This document shows positions 19,256-29,499 of a DNA stretch of 64,000 nucleotides, piece after piece. The notes under the pieces were generated by a model. It was not told where the DNA came from, did no database searches, and saw only the letters and a list, made by a program, of their open reading frames with translations. Position 1 is the first letter of the stretch; each line of letters begins with the position of its first letter. This DNA is from Chitinophaga chungangae (lineage in GTDB: Bacteria; Bacteroidota; Bacteroidia; Chitinophagales; Chitinophagaceae): NCBI RefSeq assembly GCF_017742215.1, contig NZ_JAGHKP010000004.1, forward strand, positions 186,001 through 250,000, read 5' to 3'. The translations under genes and the position numbers were made by a program.

Positions 19256-20062
19256 ATGTTGACAGAAAAAGAACTGGCAAGATATCGGCACCCCATTGCG
19301 GTGCCAGGGATGGGAGTAGGGCTGCAGGAAAAACTAAAGCAAAGCCGCATACTCGTGATCGGCGCGGGCGGCCTCGGCAGCCCGGTGATACAGTATCTCA
19401 GCGCGGCGGGCGTAGGGGTGATCGGTATTGCGGATTACGGGGTAATACTCGAGGAAGACCTTCACCGCCAGCCGCTCTACAACATGCAGGACGTGCGCAA
19501 ACACAAAGCCAAGATGGCCGCCAGCCGGCTGTTTTCGCTCAATCCCTGGAACAAACATTACCCTTTTCTCATACAGGTGCGGCCAGACAATGTGCAACAG
19601 GTGTTCAGCGGTTTCGACCTGGTCGTGGACTGCTCCCAGCACCGTGCCACGCACCTGGTGGTGAACGACGGCTGCATTTTGCTGGACAAACCTTTTGTGA
19701 CCGGCGAAGTACATAACTGGACGGCCTGGTGGGGCGGGTTCAACATGAAATCCGACAACAGCCCGCTGCGGGCTTCCTACCGCTGCAACGAATACCTGCT
19801 GGACGAGTTCCGCAATTTCGACGCGGGGGCCATGGGCGCCACGCACGGCGCTACCGCGCTGCTGATGGTGAACGAGATCATCAAATACCTGGCGGACGTG
19901 CCGGGCCTCGCGGGCAAGCTGCATACGTTCAATTATCTTCACCAGCAATTCACCGTCGCCGATCTTGTTTCCGATGCGGAGAAGATTGCCGCGGTAAAGG
20001 CCACGGGCCTGCTTACGCCGGAGGAATACGGCCTGCAGCTGGTGCCCGACGTGGAAGACTAA
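19256..20062 (+). CDS. ThiF/MoeB/HesA-type adenylyltransferase-like protein
   Basis: 268 aa. The Rossmann motif GAGGLGSPVIQYLSAAGVG (about 37-55) and the segment DLHRQPLYNMQDVRKHKAKMAA identify the E1-like ThiF fold. This fold adenylates the C-terminus of ubiquitin-like sulfur carriers such as MoaD or ThiS. MoeB and ThiF normally bind structural zinc through two CxxC pairs, and these are missing. Only three isolated cysteines are present, and the usual DGSDN motif reads VDCSQH. It may therefore be a specialised or degraded member. No moaD or thiS gene is adjacent. Confidence 0.8.
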   Translation: MLTEKELARYRHPIAVPGMGVGLQEKLKQSRILVIGAGGLGSPVIQYLSAAGVGVIGIADYGVILEEDLHRQPLYNMQDVRKHKAKMAASRLFSLNPWNKHYPFLIQVRPDNVQQVFSGFDLVVDCSQHRATHLVVNDGCILLDKPFVTGEVHNWTAWWGGFNMKSDNSPLRASYRCNEYLLDEFRNFDAGAMGATHGATALLMVNEIIKYLADVPGLAGKLHTFNYLHQQFTVADLVSDAEKIAAVKATGLLTPEEYGLQLVPDVED

Positions 20063-20081
20063 GCCAACAAACGCTCCTCAT

Positions 20082-20900
20082 ATGCCAATGCCGGACCTCC
20101 GGAAAAATTTAAAAAAGATCGCGCTGTGGGCCATCGGCATTTACCTGGTCGCCGGGCTGGCGCTGTATTTCGTGCAGGACAAACTGATCTTTCACCCGGA
20201 GGTGCTGCCCGCCAATTACCAGTACAAGTTCGACGTTCCCTTCCAGGAGCTGCTGATACCCGTCAATAAAAAAGTGAAGCTGAGCGCGGTGCTGTTCAAG
20301 GCGGAGCGTCCGCGCGGCATGGTTCTGTACTTTCATGGCAATTCGCATAACATCAACCGTTACGCGCAATACATGCCGGAGTTCACCCGCAACGGCTACG
20401 ATGTGCTGATCATGGATTACCGCGAGTTCGGCAAAAGCACCGGCCGGTTAACGGAAGCCGTGCTGTATGAAGACGCGATGCTGATGTATAAAGTGGCCCG
20501 CACGCGGTTTGCGCCCTGGCAGATCGTGATCTACGGCCGTTCGCTGGGCACGGGCATTGCCGCGCAACTGGCTGCGGTGCGCGATTGCAGGCGATTGATA
20601 CTCGAAGCGCCGTATTACAGCCTGCAGGACGTAGCCGAATCCGCCATTCCCATTTACCCGCACAGCCTGCTGCTGCAGTATAAACTGCCCACCAACGAAT
20701 ACCTGCCCAAGGTAACCGCGCCGGTAGCGGCGTTTCACGGCACGAAAGACCAAACGGTGCCGTACGCTTCGGGGAAAAAGCTGTCTGAAGAATGTTTCAA
20801 ACCGGGAGATACCTTATTTACCCTCAAAGGCGCGGGGCACAATAACCTGCACGAATACCCGCTGTTCCAGACGAAGCTCGATTCACTGCTGAAATTGTAG
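20082..20900 (+). CDS. Membrane-anchored alpha/beta hydrolase (BEM46-like)
   Basis: 272 aa. One N-terminal membrane helix (about 13-30, IALWAIGIYLVAGLALYFVQD) precedes a serine hydrolase domain. It shows an oxyanion segment YFHGNSHN, the nucleophile elbow GRSLGTG, an acid-bearing HGTKDQTVP and the catalytic-His segment GAGHNNLHEYP. BEM46-like hydrolases are widespread and of unknown substrate. It follows the ThiF-like gene after 19 bp and may be co-transcribed with it. Confidence 0.88.
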   Translation: MPMPDLRKNLKKIALWAIGIYLVAGLALYFVQDKLIFHPEVLPANYQYKFDVPFQELLIPVNKKVKLSAVLFKAERPRGMVLYFHGNSHNINRYAQYMPEFTRNGYDVLIMDYREFGKSTGRLTEAVLYEDAMLMYKVARTRFAPWQIVIYGRSLGTGIAAQLAAVRDCRRLILEAPYYSLQDVAESAIPIYPHSLLLQYKLPTNEYLPKVTAPVAAFHGTKDQTVPYASGKKLSEECFKPGDTLFTLKGAGHNNLHEYPLFQTKLDSLLKL

Positions 20901-20935
20901 CCGCTCATGTCTGCCTGTATGTTTCCCGCGGCGCG

Positions 20936-21847
20936 TTATTTCAGCTCGCGCAGGCTGACGCCTTTTGCCGTCACCTTCAGTTCGTGCGGTACGCCCATTT
21001 TGAGCGCATAATTTGCTTCCTGGTGGCCGACAGGGAAGTTGTAGCACACCGGGTAACCGTACTCCTGCACCATGTTCCGGATGATCTCGTATTCCGTTTG
21101 CCCGAAAGGCGTTTCCGTTTCCCGTTCTTCCGTAAACGAGCCTACCACCAGCCCCGCCAGTTTGCCGAGCCAGCCGGCGCGTTTGAGGTTGTACATCATA
21201 CGGTCGATGTTGTAGCGGTATTCGCCGACATCTTCCAGCACCAATATTTTCCCTTTGGTATCGGGCTGCGACACGGAGCCGGACAGGTTGGCCAGCAGCG
21301 TGAGATTGCCGCCCACCAGCTGGCCGGAAGCTTTGCCGGTGCGGTTCATCTCGTGCGGGTGCGTTTCGTACCTGCTGCGTTTGCCCCGCAGGGCTTCGCG
21401 GAGGCTGCCTACGTAAATATTGTCTTTCGTGGGCGCCGCAATGCCGCTGCACATCAGGGAGTGGATGGACGCAATGTTGTACCGCTGCTGCAGATGGGCG
21501 TGAAGGGTAGTGATGTCGCTGTAACCGCAGAGCCACTTCGGTTTTTTGCGGAAACGGCTGAAATTAAGCCTGTCCAGGATAGACACCATGCCGTACCCGC
21601 CGCGGCCGAACACGATGGCTTTGATCTCCGGGTCGTCCATCATATCCTGCAGCTCTTCCAGCCGCAGCTCGTCCGGCGCCGAAAAATTATGGAAACTGGT
21701 GCCTACGGTAATGCCGAGATGCACCCGGTAACCCCAGGATCTGATCACTTCAGCCGCATATTCTGCGGCGGGAAGCTCCATTTTACTGCTGGGGCAGGTG
21801 ATGCCTATGAGATCGCCTTTTTTAAGATAGGGCGGAATTTTTACCAT
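20936..21847 (-). CDS. LD-carboxypeptidase (S66 family, LdcA-like)
   Basis: 303 aa. GRGGYGMVSILDRL and CGYSDITTLHAHL surround the nucleophile serine of S66 peptidases. A Glu in VLEDVGEYRYNIDRMM and a His in FPVGHQEANYALKMG complete the triad. The enzyme cuts the terminal D-Ala from L-D tetrapeptides in murein recycling. No signal peptide is seen, which fits a cytoplasmic recycling enzyme. It is convergent with the hydrolase gene and divergent from metG. Confidence 0.9.
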   Translation of the reverse strand: MVKIPPYLKKGDLIGITCPSSKMELPAAEYAAEVIRSWGYRVHLGITVGTSFHNFSAPDELRLEELQDMMDDPEIKAIVFGRGGYGMVSILDRLNFSRFRKKPKWLCGYSDITTLHAHLQQRYNIASIHSLMCSGIAAPTKDNIYVGSLREALRGKRSRYETHPHEMNRTGKASGQLVGGNLTLLANLSGSVSQPDTKGKILVLEDVGEYRYNIDRMMYNLKRAGWLGKLAGLVVGSFTEERETETPFGQTEYEIIRNMVQEYGYPVCYNFPVGHQEANYALKMGVPHELKVTAKGVSLRELK

Positions 21848-22003
21848 TCTGAAGTCTTTAGTTTACCTTTGCTGATTAAATGAGGAAGAAGGAATCCCGT
21901 TCCCCCATTCTACGGCCAAAGTAGTCGTTATTGGGTTAACTGCAAATCCATTTCCCTATTTTTCCGGATAATTTTACATTTTTTTCAACAGAGGAAGTAT
22001 TCA

Positions 22004-24094
22004 ATGAAACAATTTAACAGGTACCTCGTTACGGCAGCGCTGCCCTATGCCAACGGCCCGGTGCATATCGGCCACCTCGCCGGTTGTTACCTGCCGTCCG
22101 ACATTTACGTCAGGTATCTCAGGGCCAGGAAAGCGGACGTAAAATTCGTTTGCGGGACGGACGAGCACGGCGTGCCCATCACCATCAAGGCCATGCAGGA
22201 AAACGTGACCCCGCAGGACATTGTGGACAAATACCACGCGATCATCAAAGATTCCTTTGCCTCCATGGGCATCTCTTTCGATATATTTTCCCGTACTTCC
22301 CGCCAGGTGCATCACGAAACGGCCGCGGAATTTTTTAAGAACATGTACGACAAGGGCCTTTTCGAAGAGAAGGAATCCGAACAATATTTCGACGAGATCA
22401 AACAGGTATTCCTGGCAGACCGTTACATTATCGGCACCTGTCCCAACTGCGGCAACGACAAGGCTTACGGCGACCAGTGCGAGCGCTGCGGCAGTTCCCT
22501 CAGCCCCGACGACCTGATCAATCCCCGTTCAGCCCTCAGCGAGGCCGTGCCGGTGAAGAAAAAGACCAAACACTGGTACATGCCGCTCCAAAATTATGAG
22601 CCATGGCTGAAACAATACGTCATCGAAGACCATAAAGAATGGAAAGCTAACGTGTACGGCCAATGCAAAAGCTGGCTGGACAACGGGCTGCAGCCCCGCG
22701 CCATGACGCGCGACAGCAACTGGGGCATTAAAGTGCCGCTGCCCGATGCAGAAGGCAAAGTGCTGTACGTTTGGTTCGACGCGCCGATCGGCTACATTTC
22801 CGCCACCAAGGAGCTGACCGGGAACTGGGCCGATTACTGGTGCAAGGAAGATACCCGCCTGATCCATTTCATCGGGAAAGACAACATCGTGTTCCACTGC
22901 ATCATTTTCCCGGCCATGCTGAAGGCGCACGGCGGCTTTATTGTGCCGGACAATGTGCCCGCCAACGAGTTCCTCAACATCGAAGGCGAAAAAGTAAGCA
23001 CTTCCCGCAACTGGGCGGTGTGGGTGCACGATTACGTGAAAGATTTCCCGGACCAGCAGGACGTGCTGCGGTACGTGCTTTGCGCCACCGCACCAGAAAC
23101 GAAAGACAACGATTTTACCTGGAAAGATTTCCAGGACCGCAATAACAACGAACTCGTAGCGAACCTCGGCAACTTCGTGAACCGCACGATGGTGCTGATG
23201 CACAAGCTCTGCGGCGGCAAAGTGCCGCCCATGCACGCCGAAGTGAAAAATGCGGCGGACGACGCGATCTTCACCATGCTGCAGGACGCGAAGATGAAAA
23301 TTTCCGAATCGCTGGAAACTTTCCGCTTCCGCGACGCGCTCAACGAAGTGATGAACGTGGCCCGCGAAGGCAACCGCTACCTCCAGGAAAAACAACCCTG
23401 GATACTCGCCAAAACGCCCGAACTGCAGGCGCAGAACCAGCAGCTGATCGACAACTGCCTGCACGTATGCCTGCAGCTCACGGCCAATCTCGCGGTGTTC
23501 ATCAACCCCTTCCTGCCGTTTACCGCGCAGAAGATCTGCCATATGCTGAAAGTGGTGGACCGTATGCTGGAATGGGAGAACGCAGGCAGCATGAAACTGG
23601 TAAGCGTTGGCTACACGCTGCGCGCGCCGGAACTGCTGTTCAAAAAGATCGAGGACGAGCAGGTGAAGGCGCAGGTGGATAAACTGCACGCCGGGCTGAA
23701 GCAGTCCGCCGCAGCACAAACTGCCGCACCCGCTGCGGAGCCCGTGAAAGAAGCCGCTCCCGCGAAAGCGGAGATCCAGTACGACGATTTCGCGAAACTG
23801 GAACTCAAAGTGGGCACCATTACGCACGCGGAAAAAGTGGCGAAGGCGGACAAACTGCTGAAACTCACGATAGACCTGGGCACGGAGCAACGTACCGTTG
23901 TATCCGGCATTGCGCTGCATTACGCGCCCGAATCGATCATCGGCAAACAGGTTACGCTGGTGGCCAATCTCGCGCCGCGTAAAATGAAAGGCATTGAAAG
24001 CCAGGGCATGATACTGATGGCCGAAGACAAAGACGGCAAACTCGTGTTCGTAAATCCCGACCAGGCCGTGGCGCCCGGCAGCGGGGTGAGCTGA
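22004..24094 (+). CDS. metG: Methionyl-tRNA synthetase
   Basis: 696 aa. The class I signature HIGH lies at 21-24. A zinc-knuckle insert with CPNC and CERC follows in the connective domain. The KMSKS loop reads KVSTS near residue 332, a usual variant in MetG. After the anticodon-binding helices and an Ala/Pro-rich linker, a C-terminal tRNA-binding OB domain (about 588-696, starting [12 protein letters not shown]) promotes dimerisation. The protein charges initiator and elongator tRNA-Met. It ends at a strong terminator. Confidence 0.96.
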   Translation: MKQFNRYLVTAALPYANGPVHIGHLAGCYLPSDIYVRYLRARKADVKFVCGTDEHGVPITIKAMQENVTPQDIVDKYHAIIKDSFASMGISFDIFSRTSRQVHHETAAEFFKNMYDKGLFEEKESEQYFDEIKQVFLADRYIIGTCPNCGNDKAYGDQCERCGSSLSPDDLINPRSALSEAVPVKKKTKHWYMPLQNYEPWLKQYVIEDHKEWKANVYGQCKSWLDNGLQPRAMTRDSNWGIKVPLPDAEGKVLYVWFDAPIGYISATKELTGNWADYWCKEDTRLIHFIGKDNIVFHCIIFPAMLKAHGGFIVPDNVPANEFLNIEGEKVSTSRNWAVWVHDYVKDFPDQQDVLRYVLCATAPETKDNDFTWKDFQDRNNNELVANLGNFVNRTMVLMHKLCGGKVPPMHAEVKNAADDAIFTMLQDAKMKISESLETFRFRDALNEVMNVAREGNRYLQEKQPWILAKTPELQAQNQQLIDNCLHVCLQLTANLAVFINPFLPFTAQKICHMLKVVDRMLEWENAGSMKLVSVGYTLRAPELLFKKIEDEQVKAQVDKLHAGLKQSAAAQTAAPAAEPVKEAAPAKAEIQYDDFAKLELKVGTITHAEKVAKADKLLKLTIDLGTEQRTVVSGIALHYAPESIIGKQVTLVANLAPRKMKGIESQGMILMAEDKDGKLVFVNPDQAVAPGSGVS

Positions 24095-24113
24095 TCATGA
24101 AAACATAAGATGA

Positions 24114-24142
24114 AAAGCCCCGGCATGCGCCGGGGCTTTTTT
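24114..24142 (+). terminator. Terminator of metG
   Basis: The stem AAAAGCCCCGGC/GCCGGGGCTTTT closes over ATGC and ends in a T-run. Confidence 0.85.
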
Positions 24143-24204
24143 CGTTACGCTGCGCCGTTCAACCAAGAAAAATGCTAAATTCATTATTCTAAAGCGGAAA
24201 TATT

Positions 24205-26604
24205 ATGCAAAGAAGGATCAACAAAGTAGCAGTGCTGGGTTCCGGCGTAATGGGCTCAAGGATCGCCTGCCATTTCGCAGGCGTTGGCGTGAAGGTGTTA
24301 TTGCTGGACATTGTGCCCAAAGAACCCAATGACGCGGAAAAGGCCAAAGGATTAACGACGGAGCATCCCGCAGTGCGGAACAGGATCGTGAACGAGGCCC
24401 TGCAGGCCGCGATCAAATCCAATCCCTCGCCGCTTTATTTCAAAGAGGCCGCCAAACATATCAAAACCGGCAATTTCACCGACGATATGAAATCCATCGC
24501 AGACTGCGATTGGGTGATAGAAGTGGTGGTGGAAAACCTCGACATCAAGAAAAAAGTTTTCGAACAGGTGGAGCAGTTCCGCAAACCCGGCACGCTCATC
24601 ACTTCCAATACTTCCGGCATTCCCATTCACCTGATGGCGGAAGGCCGCAGCGAAGATTTTCAAAAACATTTCCTCGGCACGCACTTCTTCAACCCGCCGC
24701 GTTACCTGCGGCTGCTGGAGATCATTCCCACCCCGCATACCGATCCCGCGGTAACGGACTTCCTGATGCATTACGGCGATCTTTATCTCGGTAAAACCAC
24801 CGTGCTCTGCAAAGACACGCCGGCCTTTATCGCCAACCGCGTGGGCGTGTTTTCCATCATGGCCATTTTCCACATCATGCAGGAAATGAAACTGGGCATC
24901 GACGAAGTGGACGCGCTCACCGGCCCTGTGATCGGCCGCCCGAAATCGGCCACCTTCCGCACCGCGGACGTGGTAGGCATCGACACGCTCGTGAAAGTGG
25001 CGAAAGGCGTGGCGGATAATTGCCCGGACGACGAAGCGCGCGATATCATGCAGATACCGCCGTTCCTGCAGAAAGTAGTGGAGAACAACTGGCTGGGCGA
25101 CAAAACCGGGCAGGGTTTTTATAAAAAGACCAAAGGCGCGGGCGGAAAGGAAATCCTCACCCTCGACCTCAATACGATGGAATACGGGCCGAAGGTGAAA
25201 GCGAAATTCGCCGGCATCGAAGCGGCCAAACCCGTTGAAGACCTCAAACAACGGATCAAAATGCTGGCGGCTTCCCCCGACAAGGCGGGCCAGTTCTACC
25301 AGGCATTCCATGCCAGGCTGTTTTCGTATATCTCTCACCGTATCCCCGAGATCGCAGACGACCTGTACAAAGTGGACGATGCCATGAAAGCGGGTTTCGG
25401 CTGGGAGATCGGCGCGTTCGAGACTTGGGATCTATTGGGTGTGGAAGCCGGCATCAAAACCATCACCGATAAAGGACTTACCGTTGCCGGTTGGGTAAAA
25501 GACATGCTGGCGGCGGGCGTGAAGCAGTTTTACAAGATCGAGAACGGCAAAAAATATTATTACGATCTCGCCACTAAGGCATACAAACCTGTGCCGGGCG
25601 AAGACGCGTTCATTATCCTCGAGAACCATTCCAATAGCATTGTCTGGAAAAACAGCGCCTGCAACCTGTACGATTTGGGCGACGGCATTGTGTCGCTGGA
25701 ATGGAAAACAAAAATGAACACCATCGGCGGCGAGGTGCTGGAAGGCGTGCATAAAGCGATAGACCGCGCGGAGAAAGATTTCCGCGGCCTCATTCTCGCC
25801 AACGACGCGGCGAATTTCTCCGCCGGCGCAAACGTGGGCATGATCTTTATGCTGGCGGCGGAGCAGGAGTACGACGAGCTGGACATGGCGGTGCGCCTGT
25901 TCCAGAAAACGACCATGCGCCTGCGGTATTCTTCCATTCCCGTAGTGGTGGCCCCGCATGGGCTGACGCTGGGCGGCGGCTGTGAAATGAGCCTGCATGC
26001 AGACCATGTGCAGGCGGCGGCGGAAACGTATATCGGGCTGGTGGAACTGGGCGTGGGGCTGATCCCCGGCGGCGGGGGCACCAAGGAGCTGACGCTGCGC
26101 GCATCCGATCTTTACAAAGAAGGGCAGATCGAAAACCCGGTTTTGCAGGAAAAATACCTGACCATCGCGCAGGCGAAAGTGGCCACATCAGCGCATGAAG
26201 CGTTTGAGCTGGGCCTGCTGCGTGAAGGCGTCGACGCGATCAGCCTCAACCAGAGCCGCGTGATCGCGGATGCGAAAGAAAAGGCTATCGAGCTGGCGAA
26301 CGCGGGGTATGTGAAACCCATTGAACGGACAGACATTCGCGTGCTGGGGCGTTCCGCGCTCGGCGCGATCCTCACCGGCATCAACGCCACGCATTTCGGC
26401 AACTACATCTCCGAGCACGATGCGAAGATCGCGCGGAAGTTGGGATACGTGATGTGCGGCGGCGACCTTTCAGAACCAACGCTGGTAAGCGAACAATACC
26501 TGCTCGACCTCGAAAGGGAAGCCTTTTTGAGCCTGAGCGGCGAAAGAAAAACCCTGGAAAGGCTGCAAAGCGTGCTGAAAACAGGAAAACCCGTGCGTAA
26601 TTAG
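24205..26604 (+). CDS. 3-hydroxyacyl-CoA dehydrogenase/enoyl-CoA hydratase fusion (FadN/FadB-like)
   Basis: 799 aa. The N-terminal NAD-binding half (VAVLGSGVMGSRIACHF, 8-24) and the 3HCDH helical domain come first. A C-terminal crotonase domain (about 490-680) carries GLTLGGGCEMSLHADHV and GVGLIPGGGGTKEL. Dehydrogenase-then-hydratase order is that of FadN of Bacillus, not E. coli FadB, where the hydratase comes first. It performs two steps of fatty-acid beta-oxidation. No thiolase or acyl-CoA dehydrogenase gene follows. The next gene starts 33 bp later and belongs to an unrelated ABC exporter. Confidence 0.9.
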   Translation: MQRRINKVAVLGSGVMGSRIACHFAGVGVKVLLLDIVPKEPNDAEKAKGLTTEHPAVRNRIVNEALQAAIKSNPSPLYFKEAAKHIKTGNFTDDMKSIADCDWVIEVVVENLDIKKKVFEQVEQFRKPGTLITSNTSGIPIHLMAEGRSEDFQKHFLGTHFFNPPRYLRLLEIIPTPHTDPAVTDFLMHYGDLYLGKTTVLCKDTPAFIANRVGVFSIMAIFHIMQEMKLGIDEVDALTGPVIGRPKSATFRTADVVGIDTLVKVAKGVADNCPDDEARDIMQIPPFLQKVVENNWLGDKTGQGFYKKTKGAGGKEILTLDLNTMEYGPKVKAKFAGIEAAKPVEDLKQRIKMLAASPDKAGQFYQAFHARLFSYISHRIPEIADDLYKVDDAMKAGFGWEIGAFETWDLLGVEAGIKTITDKGLTVAGWVKDMLAAGVKQFYKIENGKKYYYDLATKAYKPVPGEDAFIILENHSNSIVWKNSACNLYDLGDGIVSLEWKTKMNTIGGEVLEGVHKAIDRAEKDFRGLILANDAANFSAGANVGMIFMLAAEQEYDELDMAVRLFQKTTMRLRYSSIPVVVAPHGLTLGGGCEMSLHADHVQAAAETYIGLVELGVGLIPGGGGTKELTLRASDLYKEGQIENPVLQEKYLTIAQAKVATSAHEAFELGLLREGVDAISLNQSRVIADAKEKAIELANAGYVKPIERTDIRVLGRSALGAILTGINATHFGNYISEHDAKIARKLGYVMCGGDLSEPTLVSEQYLLDLEREAFLSLSGERKTLERLQSVLKTGKPVRN

Positions 26605-26637
26605 TCATATATTGCAAAAAACCTAACATAACCGACT

Positions 26638-27531
26638 TTGGAACACAAACAAATCCTGTCCCTTCACAAGGTGTCCAAGCGCTACGGCCCCATACAGGCG
26701 CTTAAATCCGTATCCTTCAACGTACCCGAAGGCAGCGTGTTTGGCGTGCTGGGCCCCAACGGCAGCGGAAAGACCACTCTTCTCGGCATTATCATGGACG
26801 TGCTGAAACCCAACGCGGGAACGTATAAATGGTTCGGCCTGGAACCGCATGCGGACCTCCGCAAGCGCATCGGCACATTGCTGGAGACGCCCAACTTCTA
26901 CCATTATTATTCCGCCGTCCGTAATCTCCAGATCAACGCCGCCATCAAGGGCCGCGGGCACGACGATATCGAGCGCGTATTGAAGATCACCGAGCTTTGG
27001 GAAAGGAAAGATTCCAAATTCAGCACTTTTTCACTGGGCATGAAACAACGCCTGGCCATTGCCAACGCGCTGCTGGGCCGGCCGGAAGTGCTGCTGCTGG
27101 ACGAACCGACCAACGGCCTCGACCCCGCCGGCATCGCCGAGATCAGGGAATTGATCCGCAACCTCGGCCAAGAAGGTACCACGGTGATCATGGCCAGTCA
27201 TTTGCTGGACGAAGTGGAGAAAGTCTGCACGCATGTCGCTATTCTCAAAAAAGGCGATCTCGTTGCGGCGGGGCATGTGGACGAAGTGCTGGCGAACGAG
27301 GATATGCTGGAAGTGAGCGCCGCCAACCTGGAACTGCTGGAAACCGTACTGAACGCCATGCCGGGGCTGAAAAGCCTGCGCAGGCACAACGGCGGCATAC
27401 AGGTGATATTTGAGAACGGGCAAACGGCCGAACAGCTGAACCGTTCCTGCTTCGAAAAAGGCATCACGCTGAATTACCTGGCCGTAAAACGGAAGAGCCT
27501 CGAAGCGAGGTTCATCGAGCTCACCAATTGA
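26638..27531 (+). CDS. ABC-2 type transporter ATP-binding protein
   Basis: 297 aa beginning with a TTG codon; no earlier ATG is available. Walker A GPNGSGKT (39-46), the signature FSLGMKQRL and Walker B LLLLDEPTNGLDP match drug/natamycin-type exporter ATPases, with a typical C-terminal extension. It drives the permease encoded 23 bp downstream. The substrate is unknown. Confidence 0.93.
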   Translation: MEHKQILSLHKVSKRYGPIQALKSVSFNVPEGSVFGVLGPNGSGKTTLLGIIMDVLKPNAGTYKWFGLEPHADLRKRIGTLLETPNFYHYYSAVRNLQINAAIKGRGHDDIERVLKITELWERKDSKFSTFSLGMKQRLAIANALLGRPEVLLLDEPTNGLDPAGIAEIRELIRNLGQEGTTVIMASHLLDEVEKVCTHVAILKKGDLVAAGHVDEVLANEDMLEVSAANLELLETVLNAMPGLKSLRRHNGGIQVIFENGQTAEQLNRSCFEKGITLNYLAVKRKSLEARFIELTN

Positions 27532-27554
27532 TCCCCTTTAACCTGCACCAACAC

Positions 27555-28337
27555 ATGATACAACTTCTTAAAATAGAATGGCTCAAAGTAAAGGCCTACC
27601 GTACTTTCTGGATATTGTCCGGTTTGTTCCTGATAACCGTGCCGCTGCTTACCTGGGCGTTTGAAAGCATCCTGAACTCCTCCAACGAAATGGTCGCGCG
27701 GTTCCTGAATGCGTTTACGTTTCCCAGGGTCTGGGATACCACCGCCTGGTTCGGGAGCCTGGCAACGCCCGTTATGGGCATTATGCTGATGATCTTCCTC
27801 ACCAATGAAAATAATTTCCGCACTATCCGCCAGAACATCATCGACGGGTGGAGCAGGAACCAGTACGTAAACGCCAAATTCGGCGTGCTGATCACCGCGT
27901 CGCTTTTTATCACGCTGGTAATTTCCGTTACGGCGATCGTTTTTGGTTTGAAGAATGGCGGCGGGGATGTGACGGACGGGAGCATCTTTATCTGGTATAC
28001 TTTCACGCAAAGCCTCACCTACCTGTCCATGGCCTTTTTTCTCGGCGTATACATGAAAAGGGCCGGCATCGCGATCGGTATCTACATCATGTACGTGTAC
28101 GTGGGAGAGTTTGCCATTGCGGGTTTGCTTGATTTTAAAGTGAAATACCACCTCGGCGGTTTTTTACCGCTGGAATGTACAGACAGGCTGGTGCCGGGCG
28201 TATTCGACAGGCTGCGCGACCTGATCAACAAGGGCGGTTCAGGTCCCTCGAAGACCCAGTATACGTTGATCGCGTGGTTTTATATCGCGGTGTTCACCTA
28301 CTTCTCCTGGTACAAAATGAAAAAATCCGATCTATAA
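27555..28337 (+). CDS. ABC-2 type transporter permease
   Basis: 260 aa from the ATG at 27555; an upstream TTG at 27528 would overlap the ATPase stop. Six hydrophobic segments can be counted, including ILSGLFLITVPLLTWAF near the N-terminus, a FITLVISVTAIVFGL helix and the C-terminal AWFYIAVFTYFSW. The pattern of a soluble ATPase followed by one permease of this size defines a two-gene exporter of the NodJ/Nos type. The export substrate cannot be inferred. Confidence 0.88.
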   Translation: MIQLLKIEWLKVKAYRTFWILSGLFLITVPLLTWAFESILNSSNEMVARFLNAFTFPRVWDTTAWFGSLATPVMGIMLMIFLTNENNFRTIRQNIIDGWSRNQYVNAKFGVLITASLFITLVISVTAIVFGLKNGGGDVTDGSIFIWYTFTQSLTYLSMAFFLGVYMKRAGIAIGIYIMYVYVGEFAIAGLLDFKVKYHLGGFLPLECTDRLVPGVFDRLRDLINKGGSGPSKTQYTLIAWFYIAVFTYFSWYKMKKSDL

Positions 28338-28390
28338 ATAACAGGGATTTGTAAATCCTGGCATGTAAATTTGTTGACAAAAGCACAATC

Positions 28391-29164
28391 GTGAAGAAGG
28401 AAAACCTGATACTGGTGACGAACGACGACGGCATTACCGCCCCGGGCATCCGCAATCTCATCGAAGCCGTAAGGCCGTTGGGAAAAGTAGTGGTGGTAGC
28501 GCCAGACAGCCCGCAATCCGGTAAAGGGCACGCCATTACGCTCGGCTCGCCGCTGCGGCTGAACCAGGTGGACATTTTCGACGGCATCGAAGCATGGACC
28601 TGCTCCGGCACGCCGGTAGACTGTGTGAAACTGGCGCGGGACAAAATACTCGGCGGCCGGCCTGACATCTGTGTGAGCGGCATCAATCACGGCGCCAACC
28701 ATTCCATCAACATTATTTACTCCGGCACCATGTCTGCCGCCATGGAAGCGGCGATAGAAGGCATTCCCTCCGTCGGTTTTTCTTTTCTCAATTTCGATTA
28801 CGACGCGGATTTCAGCATTCCGCGGCAGGTGGCCCGCGAAGTCACGCAAAAAATGCTCGAAACAACCTTGCCGCCGCATTCGTTGTTCAACGTGAACATC
28901 CCCGACCTGCCAGCGGCAGAATACAAAGGCATCAGGCTGGCACGGCAGGCCAATGCGAAATGGAAAGAAGAGTTCGACGAAAGGAGAGACCCTAACGGCA
29001 AAAAATATTACTGGCTCACCGGCGAGTTCTCGAACCAGGATTTCGGGAGCGACACCGATGTGTGGGCGCTGGAAAACGGCTATACATCCCTGGTGCCTGT
29101 TCAGTTCGACCTTACAGACTACCGTTTGAAGGAAAAACTGCAAAACGAATGGCAGTTCCAATAA
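28391..29164 (+). CDS. surE: 5'/3'-nucleotidase SurE
   Basis: 257 aa from a GTG start. The metal-binding N-terminus NDDGITAPGI with N11, D12 and D13, the SPQSGKGHAIT loop and SGINHGANHSINIIYSGTMSAAMEA are diagnostic of SurE. The enzyme dephosphorylates nucleoside monophosphates in stress and survival conditions. It is followed after 4 bp by a small membrane gene and then lpxB, forming a probable operon. Confidence 0.95.
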   Translation: MKKENLILVTNDDGITAPGIRNLIEAVRPLGKVVVVAPDSPQSGKGHAITLGSPLRLNQVDIFDGIEAWTCSGTPVDCVKLARDKILGGRPDICVSGINHGANHSINIIYSGTMSAAMEAAIEGIPSVGFSFLNFDYDADFSIPRQVAREVTQKMLETTLPPHSLFNVNIPDLPAAEYKGIRLARQANAKWKEEFDERRDPNGKKYYWLTGEFSNQDFGSDTDVWALENGYTSLVPVQFDLTDYRLKEKLQNEWQFQ

Positions 29165-29168
29165 TCCT

Positions 29169-29474
29169 ATGATCATGTTGAAACAAGACAAATTATCACT
29201 CGGCGTACTGGTGGGTTTTCTCACCCCGATAGCGGCCTTCCTGCTGTATTGGCTGCTGGCCGTGTACCTGAGCAAACACATCAACCTGGCGGACTTTCTC
29301 ATTTACCTCAAAAACGCCCGCCAGCAGATACCCAAAGTGATCAGCATCTGCCTGCTCGCCAACGGCATCGTCTTTTACTTTTACACCCGCGCCCGCCTGG
29401 ACATTACGGCCAAAGGCATTTTGCTGATCACATTGTTGTACGCAATCGTTATCTTGCTGCTTAAAATTATCTGA
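29169..29474 (+). CDS. Small integral membrane protein between surE and lpxB
   Basis: 101 aa with three hydrophobic segments: 11-32 (GVLVGFLTPIAAFLLYWLLA), 55-72 and 82-101. The reading frame starts 4 bp after surE and ends 25 bp before lpxB, so it is almost certainly co-transcribed with both. I do not recognise a named family. The conserved position hints at an envelope-related role, which is an inference. Confidence 0.75.
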   Translation: MIMLKQDKLSLGVLVGFLTPIAAFLLYWLLAVYLSKHINLADFLIYLKNARQQIPKVISICLLANGIVFYFYTRARLDITAKGILLITLLYAIVILLLKII

Positions 29475-29499
29475 TCAGCAACAGCGAAATCGTTTAGGG

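Noticed and set aside
22529-23920. 463-codon frame opposite metG
   Set aside because: A GC-driven antisense shadow without family features. metG is convincing on the plus strand.
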